The notes: generated from the sequence alone by a model not told the origin. Shown: positions 9,832 to 25,900, counted from the first letter of the stretch. The stretch: DNA of 64,000 nt from Apostichopus japonicus (GCF_037975245.1 NC_092573.1:13476001-13540000); one strand, 5' to 3'. A program made the numbers and translations.

Positions 9832-12800
9832 CCTCCCTTAGTTCGCAAAAGCATCCGGGAGATTACGTTTAGAGTCCGGCCTTCGGGCCAGAAGTGGGCT
9901 AGCTGACTTGCAATGGAGGGCTCACGTCGATTCGGACTGGGTTGATGTTCAACGTTCAGTGAAACCATGGCCTCGATGAGGCGTAATCTCTTGTTAATTT
10001 TAGCTTTCTGTCTTCAATTTTATAATATAATGATATAAATTTATTATTGCCTTTTTTTATTCGTCTTTTTCTCGCTTAGTTATCGCATTTTATTCAAGGT
10101 TAAATATATATGCTCATGTCTGCCTAGGTTCGACTCCCCGCCGAAGCAATATTTTATTTTATGTTTTTATTATTATTATTAATATTTGGGGTGTTGTTGA
10201 TATCTGCATGTCTATGCATGGTGTTTTAAGTTTGTTTCGCTTTGTTTGTCTGTTTTTTGTTTTGTTTTTAGGGGGGGGGGTGTTTGTCTCTATTTTGGTA
10301 TTTTGTTTCGCGTAAACAAAGTAGGTCATTGCAATATTTTGCACAACTTGTCAATAGAAACCGATTCGGAACTTAAGACCTGAGTGGTAAATTTGATTTC
10401 TGTCTCGCTCGTCGCCTTTCACTGGAAATTTGAATGAAAGTATTCATAAGGACGAAAACTGTACCTGCAAAAAGAAATGCTTCTTTTGTACAGTGTAAGG
10501 CCACCGCGACATCTTTTCTGACAAGCTTGATGATATTTGTTCTTCGGGAATGTTGTGTCATTACTTAGCCTTTATATTATAAACAGTTAAGTGTGGAAAG
10601 AGCTATGCTCCTGTTAGAACAACTTAACATTTCTTAAATGCTGATTTACTGAGGCAGGCGTTTGAAAGACAGTGTGATACAAACAAGTACGGTAACGTGA
10701 TAAACAATGCCACGAGCTCTCCGTGCATTAAAAACGATCGAAATGTGCGGTATTCATGACGGTACACAAAGCAGATCATGCGGATACAGCAGACATAGCC
10801 GAGAATAAAACCTAGTAGCGTGGAGGATTCAATTATGACATACTAGGACTTTCTACTGGTAAACTTTACTCATTGTCGAATAAATCTATATCTAATTTCT
10901 AGCTTTTGCTCTATGTTTAACGTATTATGACCAAAACAAATATGAAATTCACGACAATTCCATCGGACTTGTATATTCGTTTAAAAATAGCTCCGTTTCG
11001 AATCTAACGCTCCATTGCTATGGTAACATCGTGAATAATAGCCCTGCCGCTAATGGATAGATGACATGTAGAAGATGACCATCGGTGGCGCTCTCAACTT
11101 CTCGTGCCACGTCTGGCACCTATACAAGAAGTAACCGACATATTACTGGCGCAATCCCGACCGAACATATTTTAACTCTCCTACAGACTTTTCTACACTG
11201 ATCCCAGAAAGCATTAAGTGCCGTCAAAATGCCTCAGTTGCCAATAGGTACATGTCCATGACGTAACACTGTTCTCGTTGTGCATAAAACTGAAGTCAAA
11301 AGTAAGGCATATACTGATAGGCCTAGACTAGGTATACGTTGCAGACTATACATATGCTAACTTCACAGACAGACATACATGCATTCAGACAACTTCGGGT
11401 AATGTAAAATATCACTAACCGTAATCACGTTATGTTTACTCTGTCTTCAAATGTCGTCCTTTTCTTCTCTGCAACCCCGGGCCGTCATTGGAGTCGTTCG
11501 AACAACTATATTAAGGCGAAGAACGACGTCAAGATATATCCAACGTCTAGACTACACTGCTTGCAATGGAGAGAGAACTGCCCAGTACAGTACAGTACGT
11601 GTTGATATGAACGCCTACAAAATGACAACAAATATTTTCCATTGAAAATCCACTGTGTATGACGGTATAGTAAACACTCGTATATAGATCAACGCACACG
11701 CGCGCACGGAGGTATTATGTACGTACAGCATGCAATGCAGACAAATATTTCGGAGCGCGCGCTTCTGATTTTGTGCTGATATTCTTGTGAGCGCTCTTGT
11801 ATCACTGTTTGCATGCGCGCACGGACAAGATAGACGTCAGACTATCACGCTGTAGCTACTAAACCTTTACTTACATGTGTACAGCAGTAGACTACTGTGA
11901 TGGTTGCATGCGGCAGTTTAATTTTGTGTGCACAATATGTCAGCATTGTACGGTGGCTTAATAAGGACATAGGAAAGAAAAACAGTGTCCCCAAATCTCA
12001 CAATGTTGTCTTTTTATCTCAAACGTTGCCTCTTTTTTTCCCTTCAAAATTTAGATCCAAAAACAAAAGTCCAAAAGTAGAGACAAAAAGTCCAAATTTT
12101 CAGATTTGAGCAGACTTGTTTCCTTTCCTATGTCCCTATTAAGCCACCGTAGTATTGTGACTATTCTATGATCAGAAAAACTGTACAAATCTAACGGAAT
12201 TGCTAATGTTATAATGTTAAGAGACTGGCCTTTATCATCCCTGTAAAGTCAGAACGCGACGGTGTTTATTTCAGTCACGGTTGGCAGCCCTCTTAGGGTT
12301 TTAATCAGGAGCTTTCTATTTTATAGCTGTTGTAGGTGTCGTACCAGAAGTAATCCTTCCATTATCTTACACAGTACTAAGTCCGTCACGTTTAGGGTCC
12401 GCTAAAGTATAGCTAGAAGTTGTCAACTGACAAATCATACCCCCACGTTGGTATCTGATCAGGGCTTGGCCTGCCAGGGTGCATGCACATTTCTATATCA
12501 TGACGCAGTTTAGACTTTGAGCTAGAAGAGGAGCAAGTTAAGCACACTGAACCGTCCGCTCGCACGGAGAAACATATCCAGATTAAAACACAGAATTTCT
12601 TAACTGTTCTGTGTCACCTCCTTGAATCCTCCTTATTTGCACATCACCTCTACTTTGAATTATGCGCAAGTTCCACATCAAGACATTCAAAACGATCGTG
12701 GTGACTGGAAATATGCCAAAACAAGCACTGCGTTAGGTCATTTTACGTCTCGTGTGTGTCTGTGTGCTTTACTTATCTTTTCGTGTTTTTTTTTTTTTCG

Positions 12801-13106
12801 TTTTTTTTTTCCGTTTTTTTTTTTTTTTCACGGTTAAACTTTTGTGCGAATGTACAATACTCCAATTGGGGCATGGTATGCATTCATATCACATTGTTTT
12901 GGAAGAATCTGGAACTCTAAGTATTATTTCGACCCAAGAATCACCAGGCTGGCGTGGTGGCCTGAACGGTTGGAAGACAGCACTGCGCGTCGGTGTTTGT
13001 TGTCAGGCTGTGTGAATCGCGCCGATCGGATGACAGACACTGCTTTGTTTATAATGGCATCGCCAAGGTGGAATTTTTACACGGGCCTAGGATCCCAATT
13101 CCGTAT
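9832..13106 (+). repeat. Satellite unit 4
   Basis: Length 3275; G tract of 10 starting at 10271. Confidence 0.96.
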
Positions 13107-16100
13107 CCTCCCTTAGTTCGCAAAAGCATCCGGGAGATTACGTTTAGAGTCCGGCCTTCGGGCCAGAAGTGGGCTAGCTGACTTGCAATGGAGGGCTCAC
13201 GTCGATTCGGACTGGGTTGATGTTCAACGTTCAGTGAAACCATGGCCTCGATGAGGCGTAATCTCTTGTTAATTTTAGCTTTCTGTCTTCAATTTTATAA
13301 TATAATGATATAAATTTATTATTGCCTTTTTTTATTCGTCTTTTTCTCGCTTAGTTATCGCATTTTATTCAAGGTTAAATATATATGCTCATGTCTGCCT
13401 AGGTTCGACTCCCCGCCGAAGCAATATTTTATTTTATGTTTTTATTATTATTATTAATATTTGGGGTGTTGTTGATATCTGCATGTCTATGCATGGTGTT
13501 TTAAGTTTGTTTCGCTTTGTTTGTCTGTTTTTTGTTTTGTTTTTAGGGGGGGGGGGGTGTTTGTCTCTATTTTGGTATTTTGTTTCGCGTAAACAAAGTA
13601 GGTCATTGCAATATTTTGCACAACTTGTCAATAGAAACCGATTCGGAACTTAAGACCTGAGTGGTAAATTTGATTTCTGTCTCGCTCGTCGCCTTTCACT
13701 GGAAATTTGAATGAAAGTATTCATAAGGACGAAAACTGTACCTGCAAAAAGAAATGCTTCTTTTGTACAGTGTAAGGCCACCGCGACATCTTTTCTGACA
13801 AGCTTGATGATATTTGTTCTTCGGGAATGTTGTGTCATTACTTAGCCTTTATATTATAAACAGTTAAGTGTGGAAAGAGCTATGCTCCTGTTAGAACAAC
13901 TTAACATTTCTTAAATGCTGATTTACTGAGGCAGGCGTTTGAAAGACAGTGTGATACAAACAAGTACGGTAACGTGATAAACAATGCCACGAGCTCTCCG
14001 TGCATTAAAAACGATCGAAATGTGCGGTATTCATGACGGTACACAAAGCAGATCATGCGGATACAGCAGACATAGCCGAGAATAAAACCTAGTAGCGTGG
14101 AGGATTCAATTATGACATACTAGGACTTTCTACTGGTAAACTTTACTCATTGTCGAATAAATCTATATCTAATTTCTAGCTTTTGCTCTATGTTTAACGT
14201 ATTATGACCAAAACAAATATGAAATTCACGACAATTCCATCGGACTTGTATATTCGTTTAAAAATAGCTCCGTTTCGAATCTAACGCTCCATTGCTATGG
14301 TAACATCGTGAATAATAGCCCTGCCGCTAATGGATAGATGACATGTAGAAGATGACCATCGGTGGCGCTCTCAACTTCTCGTGCCACGTCTGGCACCTAT
14401 ACAAGAAGTAACCGACATATTACTGGCGCAATCCCGACCGAACATATTTTAACTCTCCTACAGACTTTTCTACACTGATCCCAGAAAGCATTAAGTGCCG
14501 TCAAAATGCCTCAGTTGCCAATAGGTACATGTCCATGACGTAACACTGTTCTCGTTGTGCATAAAACTGAAGTCAAAAGTAAGGCATATACTGATAGGCC
14601 TAGACTAGGTATACGTTGCAGACTATACATATGCTAACTTCACAGACAGACATACATGCATTCAGACAACTTCGGGTAATGTAAAATATCACTAACCGTA
14701 ATCACGTTATGTTTACTCTGTCTTCAAATGTCGTCCTTTTCTTCTCTGCAACCCCGGGCCGTCATTGGAGTCGTTCGAACAACTATATTAAGGCGAAGAA
14801 CGACGTCAAGATATATCCAACGTCTAGACTACACTGCTTGCAATGGAGAGAGAACTGCCCAGTACAGTACAGTACGTGTTGATATGAACGCCTACAAAAT
14901 GACAACAAATATTTTCCATTGAAAATCCACTGTGTATGACGGTATAGTAAACACTCGTATATATAGATCAACGCACACGCGCGCACGGAGGTATTATGTA
15001 CGTACAGCATGCAATGCAGACAAATATTTCGGAGCGCGCGCTTCTGATTTTGTGCTGATATTCTTGTGAGCGCTCTTGTATCACTGTTTGCATGCGCGCA
15101 CGGACAAGATAGACGTCAGACTATCACGCTGTAGCTACTAAACCTTTACTTACATGTGTACAGCAGTAGACTACTGTGATGGTTGCATGCGGCAGTTTAA
15201 TTTTGTGTGCACAATATGTCAGCATTGTACGGTGGCTTAATAAGGACATAGGAAAGAAAAACAGTGTCCCCAAATCTCACAATGTTGTCTTTTTATCTCA
15301 AACGTTGCCTCTTTTTTTCCCTTCAAAATTTAGATCCAAAAACAAAAGTCCAAAAGTAGAGACAAAAAGTCCAAATTTTCAGATTTGAGCAGACTTGTTT
15401 CCTTTCCTATGTCCCTATTAAGCCACCGTAGTATTGTGACTATTCTATGATCAGAAAAACTGTACAAATCTAACGGAATTGCTAATGTTATAATGTTAAG
15501 AGACTGGCCTTTGTCATCCCTGTAAAGTCAGAACGCGACGGTGTTTATTTCAGTCACGGTTGGCAGCCCTCTTAGGGTTTTAATCAGGAGCTTTCTATTT
15601 TATAGCTGTTGTAGGTGTCGTACCAGAAGTAATCCTTCCATTATCTTACACAGTACTAAGTCCGTCACGTTTAGGGTCCGCTAAAGTATAGCTAGAAGTT
15701 GTCAACTGACAAATCATACCCCCACGTTGGTATCTGATCAGGGCTTGGCCTGCCAGGGTGCATGCACATTTCTATATCATGACGCAGTTTAGACTTTGAG
15801 CTAGAAGAGGAGCAAGTTAAGCACACTGAACCGTCCGCTCGCACGGAGAAACATATCCAGATTAAAACACAGAATTTCTTAACTGTTCTGTGTCACCTCC
15901 TTGAATCCTCCTTATTTGCACATCACCTCTACTTTGAATTATGCGCAAGTTCCACATCAAGACATTCAAAACGATCGTGGTGACTGGAAATATGCCAAAA
16001 CAAGCACTGCGTTAGGTCATTTTACGTCTCGTGTGTGTCTGTGTGCTTTACTTATCTTTTCGTGTTTTTTTTTTTTTCGTTTTTTTTTTCCGTTTTTTTT

Positions 16101-16385
16101 TTTTTTTCACGGTTAAACTTTTGTGCGAATGTACAATACTCCAATTGGGGCATGGTATGCATTCATATCACATTGTTTTGGAAGAATCTGGAACTCTAAG
16201 TATTATTTCGACCCAAGAATCACCAGGCTGGCGTGGTGGCCTGAACGGTTGGAAGACAGCACTGCGCGTCGGTGTTTGTTGTCAGGCTGTGTGAATCGCG
16301 CCGATCGGATGACAGACACTGCTTTGTTTATAATGGCATCGCCAAGGTGGAATTTTTACACGGGCCTAGGATCCCAATTCCGTAT
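13107..16385 (+). repeat. Satellite unit 5 (TA-insertion variant, private substitution)
   Basis: Length 3279; G tract of 12. It carries TATATATA at 14958-14965 where most units have TATATA, and a private A-to-G change at 15513 (CTTTGTCATC instead of CTTTATCATC). Confidence 0.96.
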
Positions 16386-19300
16386 CCTCCCTTAGTTCGC
16401 AAAAGCATCCGGGAGATTACGTTTAGAGTCCGGCCTTCGGGCCAGAAGTGGGCTAGCTGACTTGCAATGGAGGGCTCACGTCGATTCGGACTGGGTTGAT
16501 GTTCAACGTTCAGTGAAACCATGGCCTCGATGAGGCGTAATCTCTTGTTAATTTTAGCTTTCTGTCTTCAATTTTATAATATAATGATATAAATTTATTA
16601 TTGCCTTTTTTTATTCGTCTTTTTCTCGCTTAGTTATCGCATTTTATTCAAGGTTAAATATATATGCTCATGTCTGCCTAGGTTCGACTCCCCGCCGAAG
16701 CAATATTTTATTTTATGTTTTTATTATTATTATTAATATTTGGGGTGTTGTTGATATCTGCATGTCTATGCATGGTGTTTTAAGTTTGTTTCGCTTTGTT
16801 TGTCTGTTTTTTGTTTTGTTTTTAGGGGGGGGGGGTGTTTGTCTCTATTTTGGTATTTTGTTTCGCGTAAACAAAGTAGGTCATTGCAATATTTTGCACA
16901 ACTTGTCAATAGAAACCGATTCGGAACTTAAGACCTGAGTGGTAAATTTGATTTCTGTCTCGCTCGTCGCCTTTCACTGGAAATTTGAATGAAAGTATTC
17001 ATAAGGACGAAAACTGTACCTGCAAAAAGAAATGCTTCTTTTGTACAGTGTAAGGCCACCGCGACATCTTTTCTGACAAGCTTGATGATATTTGTTCTTC
17101 GGGAATGTTGTGTCATTACTTAGCCTTTATATTATAAACAGTTAAGTGTGGAAAGAGCTATGCTCCTGTTAGAACAACTTAACATTTCTTAAATGCTGAT
17201 TTACTGAGGCAGGCGTTTGAAAGACAGTGTGATACAAACAAGTACGGTAACGTGATAAACAATGCCACGAGCTCTCCGTGCATTAAAAACGATCGAAATG
17301 TGCGGTATTCATGACGGTACACAAAGCAGATCATGCGGATACAGCAGACATAGCCGAGAATAAAACCTAGTAGCGTGGAGGATTCAATTATGACATACTA
17401 GGACTTTCTACTGGTAAACTTTACTCATTGTCGAATAAATCTATATCTAATTTCTAGCTTTTGCTCTATGTTTAACGTATTATGACCAAAACAAATATGA
17501 AATTCACGACAATTCCATCGGACTTGTATATTCGTTTAAAAATAGCTCCGTTTCGAATCTAACGCTCCATTGCTATGGTAACATCGTGAATAATAGCCCT
17601 GCCGCTAATGGATAGATGACATGTAGAAGATGACCATCGGTGGCGCTCTCAACTTCTCGTGCCACGTCTGGCACCTATACAAGAAGTAACCGACATATTA
17701 CTGGCGCAATCCCGACCGAACATATTTTAACTCTCCTACAGACTTTTCTACACTGATCCCAGAAAGCATTAAGTGCCGTCAAAATGCCTCAGTTGCCAAT
17801 AGGTACATGTCCATGACGTAACACTGTTCTCGTTGTGCATAAAACTGAAGTCAAAAGTAAGGCATATACTGATAGGCCTAGACTAGGTATACGTTGCAGA
17901 CTATACATATGCTAACTTCACAGACAGACATACATGCATTCAGACAACTTCGGGTAATGTAAAATATCACTAACCGTAATCACGTTATGTTTACTCTGTC
18001 TTCAAATGTCGTCCTTTTCTTCTCTGCAACCCCGGGCCGTCATTGGAGTCGTTCGAACAACTATATTAAGGCGAAGAACGACGTCAAGATATATCCAACG
18101 TCTAGACTACACTGCTTGCAATGGAGAGAGAACTGCCCAGTACAGTACAGTACGTGTTGATATGAACGCCTACAAAATGACAACAAATATTTTCCATTGA
18201 AAATCCACTGTGTATGACGGTATAGTAAACACTCGTATATAGATCAACGCACACGCGCGCACGGAGGTATTATGTACGTACAGCATGCAATGCAGACAAA
18301 TATTTCGGAGCGCGCGCTTCTGATTTTGTGCTGATATTCTTGTGAGCGCTCTTGTATCACTGTTTGCATGCGCGCACGGACAAGATAGACGTCAGACTAT
18401 CACGCTGTAGCTACTAAACCTTTACTTACATGTGTACAGCAGTAGACTACTGTGATGGTTGCATGCGGCAGTTTAATTTTGTGTGCACAATATGTCAGCA
18501 TTGTACGGTGGCTTAATAAGGACATAGGAAAGAAAAACAGTGTCCCCAAATCTCACAATGTTGTCTTTTTATCTCAAACGTTGCCTCTTTTTTTCCCTTC
18601 AAAATTTAGATCCAAAAACAAAAGTCCAAAAGTAGAGACAAAAAGTCCAAATTTTCAGATTTGAGCAGACTTGTTTCCTTTCCTATGTCCCTATTAAGCC
18701 ACCGTAGTATTGTGACTATTCTATGATCAGAAAAACTGTACAAATCTAACGGAATTGCTAATGTTATAATGTTAAGAGACTGGCCTTTATCATCCCTGTA
18801 AAGTCAGAACGCGACGGTGTTTATTTCAGTCACGGTTGGCAGCCCTCTTAGGGTTTTAATCAGGAGCTTTCTATTTTATAGCTGTTGTAGGTGTCGTACC
18901 AGAAGTAATCCTTCCATTATCTTACACAGTACTAAGTCCGTCACGTTTAGGGTCCGCTAAAGTATAGCTAGAAGTTGTCAACTGACAAATCATACCCCCA
19001 CGTTGGTATCTGATCAGGGCTTGGCCTGCCAGGGTGCATGCACATTTCTATATCATGACGCAGTTTAGACTTTGAGCTAGAAGAGGAGCAAGTTAAGCAC
19101 ACTGAACCGTCCGCTCGCACGGAGAAACATATCCAGATTAAAACACAGAATTTCTTAACTGTTCTGTGTCACCTCCTTGAATCCTCCTTATTTGCACATC
19201 ACCTCTACTTTGAATTATGCGCAAGTTCCACATCAAGACATTCAAAACGATCGTGGTGACTGGAAATATGCCAAAACAAGCACTGCGTTAGGTCATTTTA

Positions 19301-19661
19301 CGTCTCGTGTGTGTCTGTGTGCTTTACTTATCTTTTCGTGTTTTTTTTTTTTTCGTTTTTTTTTTCCGTTTTTTTTTTTTTTTCACGGTTAAACTTTTGT
19401 GCGAATGTACAATACTCCAATTGGGGCATGGTATGCATTCATATCACATTGTTTTGGAAGAATCTGGAACTCTAAGTATTATTTCGACCCAAGAATCACC
19501 AGGCTGGCGTGGTGGCCTGAACGGTTGGAAGACAGCACTGCGCGTCGGTGTTTGTTGTCAGGCTGTGTGAATCGCGCCGATCGGATGACAGACACTGCTT
19601 TGTTTATAATGGCATCGCCAAGGTGGAATTTTTACACGGGCCTAGGATCCCAATTCCGTAT
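16386..19661 (+). repeat. Satellite unit 6
   Basis: Length 3276; G tract of 11. The TA variant of units 5 and 7 is absent. Confidence 0.96.
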
Positions 19662-22600
19662 CCTCCCTTAGTTCGCAAAAGCATCCGGGAGATTACGTTT
19701 AGAGTCCGGCCTTCGGGCCAGAAGTGGGCTAGCTGACTTGCAATGGAGGGCTCACGTCGATTCGGACTGGGTTGATGTTCAACGTTCAGTGAAACCATGG
19801 CCTCGATGAGGCGTAATCTCTTGTTAATTTTAGCTTTCTGTCTTCAATTTTATAATATAATGATATAAATTTATTATTGCCTTTTTTTATTCGTCTTTTT
19901 CTCGCTTAGTTATCGCATTTTATTCAAGGTTAAATATATATGCTCATGTCTGCCTAGGTTCGACTCCCCGCCGAAGCAATATTTTATTTTATGTTTTTAT
20001 TATTATTATTAATATTTGGGGTGTTGTTGATATCTGCATGTCTATGCATGGTGTTTTAAGTTTGTTTCGCTTTGTTTGTCTGTTTTTTGTTTTGTTTTTA
20101 GGGGGGGGGGGGTGTTTGTCTCTATTTTGGTATTTTGTTTCGCGTAAACAAAGTAGGTCATTGCAATATTTTGCACAACTTGTCAATAGAAACCGATTCG
20201 GAACTTAAGACCTGAGTGGTAAATTTGATTTCTGTCTCGCTCGTCGCCTTTCACTGGAAATTTGAATGAAAGTATTCATAAGGACGAAAACTGTACCTGC
20301 AAAAAGAAATGCTTCTTTTGTACAGTGTAAGGCCACCGCGACATCTTTTCTGACAAGCTTGATGATATTTGTTCTTCGGGAATGTTGTGTCATTACTTAG
20401 CCTTTATATTATAAACAGTTAAGTGTGGAAAGAGCTATGCTCCTGTTAGAACAACTTAACATTTCTTAAATGCTGATTTACTGAGGCAGGCGTTTGAAAG
20501 ACAGTGTGATACAAACAAGTACGGTAACGTGATAAACAATGCCACGAGCTCTCCGTGCATTAAAAACGATCGAAATGTGCGGTATTCATGACGGTACACA
20601 AAGCAGATCATGCGGATACAGCAGACATAGCCGAGAATAAAACCTAGTAGCGTGGAGGATTCAATTATGACATACTAGGACTTTCTACTGGTAAACTTTA
20701 CTCATTGTCGAATAAATCTATATCTAATTTCTAGCTTTTGCTCTATGTTTAACGTATTATGACCAAAACAAATATGAAATTCACGACAATTCCATCGGAC
20801 TTGTATATTCGTTTAAAAATAGCTCCGTTTCGAATCTAACGCTCCATTGCTATGGTAACATCGTGAATAATAGCCCTGCCGCTAATGGATAGATGACATG
20901 TAGAAGATGACCATCGGTGGCGCTCTCAACTTCTCGTGCCACGTCTGGCACCTATACAAGAAGTAACCGACATATTACTGGCGCAATCCCGACCGAACAT
21001 ATTTTAACTCTCCTACAGACTTTTCTACACTGATCCCAGAAAGCATTAAGTGCCGTCAAAATGCCTCAGTTGCCAATAGGTACATGTCCATGACGTAACA
21101 CTGTTCTCGTTGTGCATAAAACTGAAGTCAAAAGTAAGGCATATACTGATAGGCCTAGACTAGGTATACGTTGCAGACTATACATATGCTAACTTCACAG
21201 ACAGACATACATGCATTCAGACAACTTCGGGTAATGTAAAATATCACTAACCGTAATCACGTTATGTTTACTCTGTCTTCAAATGTCGTCCTTTTCTTCT
21301 CTGCAACCCCGGGCCGTCATTGGAGTCGTTCGAACAACTATATTAAGGCGAAGAACGACGTCAAGATATATCCAACGTCTAGACTACACTGCTTGCAATG
21401 GAGAGAGAACTGCCCAGTACAGTACAGTACGTGTTGATATGAACGCCTACAAAATGACAACAAATATTTTCCATTGAAAATCCACTGTGTATGACGGTAT
21501 AGTAAACACTCGTATATATAGATCAACGCACACGCGCGCACGGAGGTATTATGTACGTACAGCATGCAATGCAGACAAATATTTCGGAGCGCGCGCTTCT
21601 GATTTTGTGCTGATATTCTTGTGAGCGCTCTTGTATCACTGTTTGCATGCGCGCACGGACAAGATAGACGTCAGACTATCACGCTGTAGCTACTAAACCT
21701 TTACTTACATGTGTACAGCAGTAGACTACTGTGATGGTTGCATGCGGCAGTTTAATTTTGTGTGCACAATATGTCAGCATTGTACGGTGGCTTAATAAGG
21801 ACATAGGAAAGAAAAACAGTGTCCCCAAATCTCACAATGTTGTCTTTTTATCTCAAACGTTGCCTCTTTTTTTCCCTTCAAAATTTAGATCCAAAAACAA
21901 AAGTCCAAAAGTAGAGACAAAAAGTCCAAATTTTCAGATTTGAGCAGACTTGTTTCCTTTCCTATGTCCCTATTAAGCCACCGTAGTATTGTGACTATTC
22001 TATGATCAGAAAAACTGTACAAATCTAACGGAATTGCTAATGTTATAATGTTAAGAGACTGGCCTTTATCATCCCTGTAAAGTCAGAACGCGACGGTGTT
22101 TATTTCAGTCACGGTTGGCAGCCCTCTTAGGGTTTTAATCAGGAGCTTTCTATTTTATAGCTGTTGTAGGTGTCGTACCAGAAGTAATCCTTCCATTATC
22201 TTACACAGTACTAAGTCCGTCACGTTTAGGGTCCGCTAAAGTATAGCTAGAAGTTGTCAACTGACAAATCATACCCCCACGTTGGTATCTGATCAGGGCT
22301 TGGCCTGCCAGGGTGCATGCACATTTCTATATCATGACGCAGTTTAGACTTTGAGCTAGAAGAGGAGCAAGTTAAGCACACTGAACCGTCCGCTCGCACG
22401 GAGAAACATATCCAGATTAAAACACAGAATTTCTTAACTGTTCTGTGTCACCTCCTTGAATCCTCCTTATTTGCACATCACCTCTACTTTGAATTATGCG
22501 CAAGTTCCACATCAAGACATTCAAAACGATCGTGGTGACTGGAAATATGCCAAAACAAGCACTGCGTTAGGTCATTTTACGTCTCGTGTGTGTCTGTGTG

Positions 22601-22940
22601 CTTTACTTATCTTTTCGTGTTTTTTTTTTTTTCGTTTTTTTTTTCCGTTTTTTTTTTTTTTTCACGGTTAAACTTTTGTGCGAATGTACAATACTCCAAT
22701 TGGGGCATGGTATGCATTCATATCACATTGTTTTGGAAGAATCTGGAACTCTAAGTATTATTTCGACCCAAGAATCACCAGGCTGGCGTGGTGGCCTGAA
22801 CGGTTGGAAGACAGCACTGCGCGTCGGTGTTTGTTGTCAGGCTGTGTGAATCGCGCCGATCGGATGACAGACACTGCTTTGTTTATAATGGCATCGCCAA
22901 GGTGGAATTTTTACACGGGCCTAGGATCCCAATTCCGTAT
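19662..22940 (+). repeat. Satellite unit 7 (TA-insertion variant)
   Basis: Length 3279; G tract of 12; TATATATA at 21513-21520 as in unit 5, but without the unit 5 substitution. Confidence 0.96.
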
Positions 22941-25900
22941 CCTCCCTTAGTTCGCAAAAGCATCCGGGAGATTACGTTTAGAGTCCGGCCTTCGGGCCAG
23001 AAGTGGGCTAGCTGACTTGCAATGGAGGGCTCACGTCGATTCGGACTGGGTTGATGTTCAACGTTCAGTGAAACCATGGCCTCGATGAGGCGTAATCTCT
23101 TGTTAATTTTAGCTTTCTGTCTTCAATTTTATAATATAATGATATAAATTTATTATTGCCTTTTTTTATTCGTCTTTTTCTCGCTTAGTTATCGCATTTT
23201 ATTCAAGGTTAAATATATATGCTCATGTCTGCCTAGGTTCGACTCCCCGCCGAAGCAATATTTTATTTTATGTTTTTATTATTATTATTAATATTTGGGG
23301 TGTTGTTGATATCTGCATGTCTATGCATGGTGTTTTAAGTTTGTTTCGCTTTGTTTGTCTGTTTTTTGTTTTGTTTTTAGGGGGGGGGGGTGTTTGTCTC
23401 TATTTTGGTATTTTGTTTCGCGTAAACAAAGTAGGTCATTGCAATATTTTGCACAACTTGTCAATAGAAACCGATTCGGAACTTAAGACCTGAGTGGTAA
23501 ATTTGATTTCTGTCTCGCTCGTCGCCTTTCACTGGAAATTTGAATGAAAGTATTCATAAGGACGAAAACTGTACCTGCAAAAAGAAATGCTTCTTTTGTA
23601 CAGTGTAAGGCCACCGCGACATCTTTTCTGACAAGCTTGATGATATTTGTTCTTCGGGAATGTTGTGTCATTACTTAGCCTTTATATTATAAACAGTTAA
23701 GTGTGGAAAGAGCTATGCTCCTGTTAGAACAACTTAACATTTCTTAAATGCTGATTTACTGAGGCAGGCGTTTGAAAGACAGTGTGATACAAACAAGTAC
23801 GGTAACGTGATAAACAATGCCACGAGCTCTCCGTGCATTAAAAACGATCGAAATGTGCGGTATTCATGACGGTACACAAAGCAGATCATGCGGATACAGC
23901 AGACATAGCCGAGAATAAAACCTAGTAGCGTGGAGGATTCAATTATGACATACTAGGACTTTCTACTGGTAAACTTTACTCATTGTCGAATAAATCTATA
24001 TCTAATTTCTAGCTTTTGCTCTATGTTTAACGTATTATGACCAAAACAAATATGAAATTCACGACAATTCCATCGGACTTGTATATTCGTTTAAAAATAG
24101 CTCCGTTTCGAATCTAACGCTCCATTGCTATGGTAACATCGTGAATAATAGCCCTGCCGCTAATGGATAGATGACATGTAGAAGATGACCATCGGTGGCG
24201 CTCTCAACTTCTCGTGCCACGTCTGGCACCTATACAAGAAGTAACCGACATATTACTGGCGCAATCCCGACCGAACATATTTTAACTCTCCTACAGACTT
24301 TTCTACACTGATCCCAGAAAGCATTAAGTGCCGTCAAAATGCCTCAGTTGCCAATAGGTACATGTCCATGACGTAACACTGTTCTCGTTGTGCATAAAAC
24401 TGAAGTCAAAAGTAAGGCATATACTGATAGGCCTAGACTAGGTATACGTTGCAGACTATACATATGCTAACTTCACAGACAGACATACATGCATTCAGAC
24501 AACTTCGGGTAATGTAAAATATCACTAACCGTAATCACGTTATGTTTACTCTGTCTTCAAATGTCGTCCTTTTCTTCTCTGCAACCCCGGGCCGTCATTG
24601 GAGTCGTTCGAACAACTATATTAAGGCGAAGAACGACGTCAAGATATATCCAACGTCTAGACTACACTGCTTGCAATGGAGAGAGAACTGCCCAGTACAG
24701 TACAGTACGTGTTGATATGAACGCCTACAAAATGACAACAAATATTTTCCATTGAAAATCCACTGTGTATGACGGTATAGTAAACACTCGTATATAGATC
24801 AACGCACACGCGCGCACGGAGGTATTATGTACGTACAGCATGCAATGCAGACAAATATTTCGGAGCGCGCGCTTCTGATTTTGTGCTGATATTCTTGTGA
24901 GCGCTCTTGTATCACTGTTTGCATGCGCGCACGGACAAGATAGACGTCAGACTATCACGCTGTAGCTACTAAACCTTTACTTACATGTGTACAGCAGTAG
25001 ACTACTGTGATGGTTGCATGCGGCAGTTTAATTTTGTGTGCACAATATGTCAGCATTGTACGGTGGCTTAATAAGGACATAGGAAAGAAAAACAGTGTCC
25101 CCAAATCTCACAATGTTGTCTTTTTATCTCAAACGTTGCCTCTTTTTTTCCCTTCAAAATTTAGATCCAAAAACAAAAGTCCAAAAGTAGAGACAAAAAG
25201 TCCAAATTTTCAGATTTGAGCAGACTTGTTTCCTTTCCTATGTCCCTATTAAGCCACCGTAGTATTGTGACTATTCTATGATCAGAAAAACTGTACAAAT
25301 CTAACGGAATTGCTAATGTTATAATGTTAAGAGACTGGCCTTTATCATCCCTGTAAAGTCAGAACGCGACGGTGTTTATTTCAGTCACGGTTGGCAGCCC
25401 TCTTAGGGTTTTAATCAGGAGCTTTCTATTTTATAGCTGTTGTAGGTGTCGTACCAGAAGTAATCCTTCCATTATCTTACACAGTACTAAGTCCGTCACG
25501 TTTAGGGTCCGCTAAAGTATAGCTAGAAGTTGTCAACTGACAAATCATACCCCCACGTTGGTATCTGATCAGGGCTTGGCCTGCCAGGGTGCATGCACAT
25601 TTCTATATCATGACGCAGTTTAGACTTTGAGCTAGAAGAGGAGCAAGTTAAGCACACTGAACCGTCCGCTCGCACGGAGAAACATATCCAGATTAAAACA
25701 CAGAATTTCTTAACTGTTCTGTGTCACCTCCTTGAATCCTCCTTATTTGCACATCACCTCTACTTTGAATTATGCGCAAGTTCCACATCAAGACATTCAA
25801 AACGATCGTGGTGACTGGAAATATGCCAAAACAAGCACTGCGTTAGGTCATTTTACGTCTCGTGTGTGTCTGTGTGCTTTACTTATCTTTTCGTGTTTTT